A DNA stretch of 64,000 bases from Aotearoamyces nothofagi (Eukaryota > Ascomycota > Leotiomycetes > Leotiales > Tympanidaceae): contig JADDTR010000002.1 in NCBI GenBank assembly GCA_015345905.1, forward strand, positions 1,240,001-1,304,000, in the 5' to 3' direction. The notes below the pieces were generated by a model that worked only from the letters and a program-made list of their open reading frames with translations, was not told the origin of the DNA and searched no databases. Of the stretch, positions 57,198 to 64,000 are shown piece by piece (the stretch's first letter is position 1; the number at the start of each line of letters is the position of its first letter). The position numbers were made by a program, and so were the translations under genes.

Positions 57198-59286
57198 ATG
57201 GCGGATATTGATGCTGAGCTCCTCGCTCTTGCTGGCGATGCTTCTTCCGACGAGGAAGATGCACCAATGAACATTAGCAGGGATAGCTCAGCGTCTCCAG
57301 GTGGCAGAAGCCACGATACTTCTGCAAGACCTAGCAAAAGGTCTACCGGGAGAAAGCAAGGCAGGCGAGGGAACCATGATGATTCGGAAGAGGAGGGTGA
57401 AGCGTAAGTGTTCCAGAAGCGAGGCGCAAACTGCCTGATATCCGTCCATTCACAATGCACATATTCTTACTACTTCATTCTCACTTCTATTCACCTAAAT
57501 TTCATTTCAATTATATCCACCGCTAAGTTTCCGCAACAGCTCCTCCGGACACTCATCGCCAAACTCTTTACAGTCAGCACCAATGGACGAATCAGATTCG
57601 GACTCCGATACCTCGCCAGCCGGTATGTTTGAAGATGGGGATCGCTTTCCCCTTGATGGCAAATACATCAACCAAGCAGATAAGGCTGAGATCTTGGCTA
57701 TGCCTGAAATCAAGCGTGAAGAGCTTCTGGCCGAGCGTGCTCAACAGGTAGAACATGACAGACAGTACAGAGCCTTGCGACAGCTATTGAATGCTCGTGA
57801 GGCTGGCAACAAAAAGCTTGATAAGAAGCGTAAGGCTGGCAATGCAGATCTTGAAGAGTCTCACCGCAAGACCTCACGTCAGAGGACAAAGGTTGGAGGT
57901 GGCAGAGTCGGTGAAGCTAGTAGTGGCATTGACAATCTTAAGCGTGCCAGGGCCGAGAAGGATGACCGCCAGCGTCGTCGCCAAGAGGACCGAGATCGTT
58001 ATGGAGACCGTCGAAACAATGGTCACGAGGACTACTCTGATGTTGATGCCGATGGAGAGAGCGAGCTGGAATGGGACAACAAGCCAAAGAGCCGCAAAAG
58101 TCCTTCTCCAGATCTTCGTGATGTCAAACCTGCTGAACTGCATGACTTGGAACGTGTTCGAGTTGGTAGGAGTCGGTTTGCACAAGTGTGCTTCTATCCT
58201 GGATTCAGCGAGGCTATCAGTGGTTGCTTTGTTCGGATCAGTGTTGGAGCAGACAAAGAAACTGGACTCAATATTTATCGTATGGCTCTCATTAAAGGTA
58301 TACTGATTCATCGCTCCACTTTGTGTCTTTACTAACGATCTGAAGGGTTCACTGAAGGTAAACCATATGCAATGGAGACCGCAAATGGTAAGCACTTTGC
58401 AACTACACAGTACCTACGAGCTGCCCATGGCAAATCCGAAAAAGAGTGGCCATTCATCTCTTGCTCTGACTCCGGATTTACTGAGGTTTGTTTCCACATA
58501 CTTTCACTACCACGGCCTCAAACTGATATATCATAGGCGGAATGGAACCGTTACAAGCAGACCTGTTTAGTTGAAGGTGTTCCTCTTCCTACTAAACCAA
58601 AGCTCAGTAATAAAATCAACGATATTAACGCTCTTATTAATCGTTCTTGGACCGAGGCCGAGCTTCAAGAGAAGCTAAGACGCTCTGGCGCTCTCAAGAA
58701 CAAGTACATTCCCATCGAGCGTAAGCGTCTTACCAATCTATACATGGAGGCCAAGACAGCTGGCGACGAGGAGAGAATGGCGGAGTTAAAGGATGAACTT
58801 GAAGCACTGGATGGACCAAAGCTTGCTTTTAATACGTCTCTGCATACGCCCAAGAAGTCGACTGGTCCAACTGAAATGAGCCAACAGGAACGATTGGCTA
58901 TTCTCAACCGCGAAAATCGCCGAAAGAATGCTGAGGAAGTTCGCCAGGCCCAGCTTAAGGAAAGACGTGCCTTCATGGCTACTGAAGCTGCTATAGCTCG
59001 TGGAGAGGTCGTAATCGAGGATCATTCTAGGCGTGTCAAGACTCGAGCTAAGTTCAAGCATGATGTGTCGGGAAAGAAGGATGGCGATCGCAGCGGCACA
59101 AATACTCCTGCAGTCGGTACTCCGAGTCTAACAGCCCAAAGAGATTCTACCCCACTACCTCAGATTACAAAACTACAGCAGTCAAACGTTGACAAAAACG
59201 GGTTGCCTACAATTCGCCGACCCGTATTCGATGACGATATCATTGGAGCAATTGACTTGGGTATCGAGATTGAAATTGAACTCTAG
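57198..59286 (+). CDS. RTF1: Paf1-complex subunit Rtf1 (Plus3 domain)
   Basis: Four exons (57198-57403, 57540-58297, 58346-58485, 58537-59286; introns 136, 48 and 51 bp) give 617 residues. The N-terminus starts MADIDAELLALAGDASSDEE, the usual Rtf1 opening, followed by acidic, Ser-rich sequence. The histone-modification region contains INQADKAEILAMPEIKREEL and LLAERAQQ. The Plus3 domain runs from PAELHDLERVRVGRSRF to about the TKPKLSNKINDI segment, with FTEGKPYAMETANGKHFATT and SDSGFTEAEWNRYKQ. The C-terminus has a long coiled coil and a conserved LGIEIEIEL end. In yeast it recruits Bre1/Rad6-dependent H2B ubiquitination and helps elongating RNA polymerase II. Confidence 0.96.
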
Positions 59287-62200
59287 GCAAGCAAAGGGCA
59301 TCCTTGTACTTTAGAAAATGAAATGGCATTTAGGTTGGGGCATGTGGGTTGCGAGGAGTTAAGTGAGCAGAGTCTGAACTGGCTTAGCATTGGCCTTCTA
59401 CAATCCCTGGGTGATGGCAGTGCACTCCTTAGGTAGCTTTTGGGTCTCTGCGACTCGTAACTAGGACCAGTAGGAACGGACTGCCACAAGCAGCTGTTGC
59501 GTATGTGGCTAGAAAAAGAGTTCTTGACCTATATAATGTGCAGACCCCAAACCCCAGCGTCCGTGTGAAACTACTACTACCCAGAGTGCAACTACAGTAT
59601 TTTGGCCCGCACAGCGAAGACATTCAGCGGCACTGACTAGTCACGTGGGGGATTCGGGCATTGGAGGGAACGGAAGCCAGATCATTCCTGTACAGTACAT
59701 ACCACACTGGCCCATTACAACTCAGAACTGATGCGCGTGTGCGTGCATGATTCAGGAGTCCCGTATCGCCAACTCTCCCGCCGGCCTTCGCCAGCGCAGG
59801 GTCCAGCGGGTCCAGGTCGAGCTCTTGCTCGGTGATTTTGGCCGGACAGCGTCTGTGCGGCAGAGGCTTATTCTGTTTGCCTCTACAGTACTTCTCGGGC
59901 TGATCGTAACTGCAGCTATAGTGATCGACACTGGCAGACCGGCCGCCGGATCACCAAGACGGCGGCGTGTATGTCAGCGTGCAGCATGTGGTGACCGCAC
60001 GGAACGCTGGGCAATAGGGCGTCGCCAGGCCTGGCGGGGCACAGCGTTGCACTGGCAAGAGCACAGTTCTGTCTGTTGCTCGCGGTGCCATTCGCGGTGC
60101 TGTTTGCTGTGCTATTCGCTGTGACCCGTTGGATGCGGTATGCGCATGAATTACGCGTCGCGCCCGTTGCTGCGCCTCTTTGCCGAGCAGCAGAAACAGC
60201 TTCTAGATCAGAAAATCAGCTGAAACCTGGCGTCTGCAGACCGGCTATCGCCCATTCCCTGCCCGTACTGTCTTGCCCGCACATCCGCACTACGTTTCCA
60301 AATGCGCAGCGGATGGTTCTTGCTTGCCCTCTTTGGGCAGTCCCCCCTCCCAGTGCAGTGCAGTAATATCCCCGTTCCTCTCAGATCCTCCCACTACCCT
60401 CCCACTCCCCTCCCACTTCCTTTCCACTCCCCTCTCACTCTTCCCCCCGACCATCCCGGCATCCAGCCCGCTCTCATGTTCATCACACACATATTCTGAA
60501 ACATGCTCTTTTGAGACGGCGACCAATCGCAGCCACAACCCTGTGGCTGCGCTGCGCTGCCCGGTACTGTACCTACCTCTGCTGTCCACGCGAGCTTCAC
60601 TTTGTCCGGTGTCTTGCCAGGCAAGTGCCAGGAGCCGGAGGTCTTGCCATGGCGATGTGCTGGCAAGTGCTGGTGGGCGATGTACCTTTCTGGGGCGTTC
60701 TGTACCCTCGGAAGGGCAGCAGTTACACCACAGCTACACCACCGCTCCAGGACTGCTCCAGCATCGCCACGGCACTAGCCGCAGAACTCAACGTGCTTTA
60801 CCCGTCGACATTCTACTGTATGAGCAGTCGAGCATGCATGCTTTGAAGGATACAGTACATCGCATACCTCCTCCGTACAGCCTCTGGATACGTCCCGCGT
60901 GGCTGCAGGGCTTTGAAGCCACTCTGATACGTGCCTCGCCCGTTCCGAAAACGCCGAAGGCTTCTGTCAAAAGCCGGCAGTCTGCTGTTCTGCGCACGTC
61001 CGTCTGGACCTGACGGTCAGATGCAAGGCTTGGAACAAAAGCTACTCCAGATTTATACCGTTATTGAGTTCGCGTCGAGGTCTGATACCGTTCCTGTGGA
61101 AGATCTCATGGGTCCCCCGCTGCTATATTTGCACACCCGTCTCTAATCTACCCACTGTAAGTTCACGTTCACGGCAGTCAAAGTAAGCAGTATCAGACAC
61201 CGAAGAGGTGCCACTCTGTGCCCGGATGCTTGTTTTGTTTGGACAAGTTATCCTTGTGTTCAGATGAGGCATTGACCTTGCTCGTTGTCCGACAGAGCTT
61301 GGTCCGGCATTTACATCGTACATCAGGGCTTGGTAGGAAAGATCGAGTAGTAGGAGCTATGCGGTAGGTCAAAGTTCGAAATCACAAACAAGGGTATTTG
61401 GATCATGGATTCCTAGTCTGGCTGTGTCTGGGAGAGCAAGCCTCTTCTTTCAAGCACTAAGCCACCGATCCAGCACGGCCCGACCTAGGTTCTACAAAGT
61501 GGTGTGGGGAAGGAAGTCTGTAACATCAAACTCTAGAACTCCAGCGCATTCAATGCACAATGCATAGTGAGTGCAGCAGCAGCTATAGGGCATCATGCCT
61601 CATTGCAACGGCATGCTGATCCTGCCGGTCACCGACAAGCTGTCTTCATTGCAGATTGCTTTTGGCGGGGGCTTATTGTGAACCATCGTTGTCTGCCCCC
61701 GAATGAAATCCCTTCCTTCTTCGTCCGGACTACACAGGAGCATTTCCGGATGATTACGCACCCTCAACAGCCTTACATTGCTGGTGTAGTGCTTGTACTA
61801 TACGAGTCGTTCGATCTTTCCATATTTGTTCTCTCCTCGGTTGCACATTCTTCTTACCACAGAACCTCCCGCAGTGCGAGTTGATTCGCAGGTGATTTAA
61901 CATCCTAGGGCCTTGGCTTTCTTTATTTCTAGAGGTCTGTCATTTAACTTTCCATTGGTTTGATAGTGTTAGTTGCTTTTGGAAGGTATGTCCCTGCTTT
62001 TCACATCCTTTCAATTGCCTGTCCTGATGAAGAGGCAACTCTCTCCCCGTCCTCCACCATTCCATCGCTTTCTAGTAAAAAATAATGATTTCTTCAGCTC
62101 TTCTCATCGGGTTCCACCATATCCGTTGAACATTCGATGTTTGATCTGTCAGACATTTAAATCGGATGATTAGAGACGATACACGAAGATCCATATCTGG

Positions 62201-62621
62201 TGTTTCGCCTGTTTCATTCCTGATTTGGACGTCGGTACACCGTGCTGAAGCCTATATCGAGGTGCAAGCCGAATATATCACTGTTTTGCTTGTCATTGTG
62301 TGGAAAGTACGCATCTAATAAGGCAACTAATGCGAAAAATTGGGGCTGTGTGGATGCTCGATTTCGCGGTTTCATCTGCTGGTCCCATCTTTGATGATCA
62401 TACATTAGGGATGCTTGTCACGAACGTCTGTTCAACGGCAATCACCAAAACCTAGGATTTCAACGATAGATATAATCAGATACAGCCTCGATTCTTGACT
62501 AGGCACTTTGAATCTTCAACTATCCGCCGTACGAAATAGTTACGGGCGCTTCAATGATCTAAACAGCGACGTTTGTTGCCTCGATCTTGAACGATTGTCA
62601 AGATAAGATATTATCCTCAAA
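59287..62621. other. Long intergenic region, regulator 5' flank
   Basis: 3.3 kb without a convincing gene. It has TGTACAGTACAT-like motifs near 59690, 60565 and 60850, a GCGGTG/GCTGTG tandem near 60083-60123 and a C/T-rich tract at 60380-60450. A 246-codon frame at 60273-61013 and a 125-codon frame at 59747 with one hydrophobic stretch are not supported by any motif. Its length and the position before a regulator suggest a long promoter and 5' UTR. Confidence 0.45.
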
Positions 62622-64000
62622 ATGGATGTTACATCGATGCTCAATGACACTCCCGTGGCTGCTGGGCAGCCTCAGAGTCCATCCAGTACACTGACTCGGA
62701 GTCGTACTCCATGGGATGCTGGAGGCTATTCACTTCCGATTCACCCACGGTCCAGTGCGGCAGTCAACTCCGACATTCACTACGTCGAGTCACCGGTTGA
62801 GTGTCTCATTGAATCATTCCCGGGACATAGGCAATCAGAGAGTCGGAGCAGTTTCTCTTCATTTGCTTCATCCAACTCAACAACACACTCCAGACTTTCA
62901 TCCACCTCAACTGTTTCAAGCTTCTATCCTTTAAGCAGTATCACAGTAGACGGGAAATTTAAAGACCCTCCAGGGGATGCCCATTTGATACCGAACGGAG
63001 GATCGCTTTCTCCTACTGTGATCAAGAATCCCGCAGACGCTTGCTCCCAACATCTACAGTCAATCAACACATTAGCCATCATCGCAGAACAGAATCTAAG
63101 TGAAAGTCCTCAAGGGAACGAATCTCAACTTACGCTCCTAGGAGACAGAATGGTCAGGACCAAGACATCTGCGGGGGTGGAAAGACGCGGACGAAGAGTA
63201 CCTCCGGAATCCTCTAGGCCAGCATCCCCGAGCGACGCTATTATGATCAAGCGAACGGTTCCTTCTACGACCCAAACCATTTTAGAGCCGTCTGACTATC
63301 AAGTTTTAGACTCTTTCGAAAGAGAACAAATGTGAGTATAGAGTCTTACCAATCTCGTCAAAACTAATATAGGTCTCTAGGAGATATGCTCCTGAAGTGA
63401 ACGACCGACAAGATTTTCAGACACACGCCAGGAGGCTTTCTGAACAGAGTAGAAGTCACAAAAGAGCCGTCTCAGCTCCTAATTTCCAGGGGTCTATGGG
63501 TACTTCTCAGCAAGGTTATGGTTCACCAATATCTATGCGTCCCGCCACTGAGCCAACACCGCCACTACGACGGCATTCGGAGCATGATTCACCTGGAAAG
63601 TTGGTTCTTTACAGAAGCCCAGATACCCCTCCTGCAGACTCACCTCCTCGAGACAATGGACCAACATGTATGTTTATGGACAATTGTAATTTGGACTCTC
63701 CGTTTCGAAAAGCAATATCTCATATCTTTGGCCGGAATAAGATGTGTACTCGCATCATCCCTCCTCACGTTTGGGTTTACTTGTGCCGAAAGCATTATCA
63801 ACGAGGTCGGTACAGGGATCAATTTGGGTTTGCAAGAAATACCCAGTGTTCTCTTCTCCAGAAGCAGATACAGCGGATCGCGGAATGGAGTGATGAAAAC
63901 GAGCGAAGGAAGGAAGGTGTAGTCGTGAAGGACTGGGGCATCGCTCTTAGGAAACGTGAGCAGATACGTATCGATGAGCTCGAAGAGGCAAATGCCAATG
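62622..64000 (+). CDS. Fungal regulator-like protein with Cys/His-rich domain (partial)
   Basis: Exon 1 (62622-63331) encodes MDVTSMLNDTPVAAGQPQSP and a Ser/Pro-rich, disordered region with RSRTPWDAGGYSLPI. An intron (63332-63380) leads into exon 2, open to the window end, about 443 residues so far. The exon 2 frame has CMFMDNCNLDSPFRKAISHI, FGRNKMCTRIIPPHVWVYLC, then RKHYQRGRYRDQ: cysteine pairs and a histidine that look like a small metal-binding domain, followed by a coiled helix ending in VVKDWGIALRKREQIRI. I have seen this arrangement in fungal proteins labelled ORP1-like; the role is presumably transcriptional or developmental regulation, which is inference. The C-terminus lies beyond the window. 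Confidence 0.75.

Noticed and set aside
59747-61013. 125- and 246-codon frames between RTF1 and the terminal regulator
   Set aside because: No domain, biased composition, and the frames overlap one another and repeats.

Overview
The window is nuclear DNA of a filamentous ascomycete (Pezizomycotina). Evidence: short GT-AG introns (mostly 41 to 160 bp), compact genes on both strands, and unmistakable fungal housekeeping proteins (HIS7, COQ7, RTF1, Wee1/Swe1, Hrp1, Gyp1, Spo14-type phospholipase D, alkaline ceramidase). I cannot fix the class. No rRNA, tRNA, CRISPR array or intact mobile element was recognised.

Layout. 1-11.5 kb is gene dense: the 5' end of an ArfGAP (-), a zinc alcohol dehydrogenase (-), a NASP/Hif1-type histone chaperone (+), the Hrp1 RNA-binding protein (-, with an intron of about 1,000 bp) and a Gyp1-type Rab GAP (+). 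11.7-26.5 kb is a very different compartment: a truncated drug/metabolite transporter, then GC-rich, C-rich low-complexity DNA around the Wee1 kinase gene, with many microsatellites, minisatellites and an AT-cored inverted repeat. Two secreted-protein genes sit in its right part: a 243-residue Pro/Ser/Thr/Gly-rich protein and a 118-residue cysteine-rich protein that appears only when a 46-bp intron is removed. 27.1-44.8 kb returns to ordinary genes: HIS7, a divergent short-chain dehydrogenase, a Kelch protein, a secreted alpha/beta hydrolase, a 65-residue membrane protein, a KdsD-like sugar-phosphate isomerase, a small cytochrome b5 and an alkaline ceramidase with a 13-bp microexon. 45.8-48.9 kb holds an unrecognised protein whose HEIAH zinc-protease motif is assembled across an intron. 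50-59.3 kb carries phospholipase D, COQ7 and RTF1. The right end starts a regulator-like protein with a Cys/His-rich domain that runs off the window.

The genes do not form an obvious biosynthetic cluster. Several are membrane-lipid or trafficking functions (ArfGAP, Gyp1, phospholipase D, ceramidase) and several are nuclear or cell-cycle regulators (NASP, Hrp1, Wee1, RTF1). Divergent pairs share promoters: Hrp1/Gyp1 (379 bp) and COQ7/RTF1 (505 bp). The least conventional content is the 12-26 kb low-complexity compartment with its two secreted-protein genes, and the split HEXXH gene.
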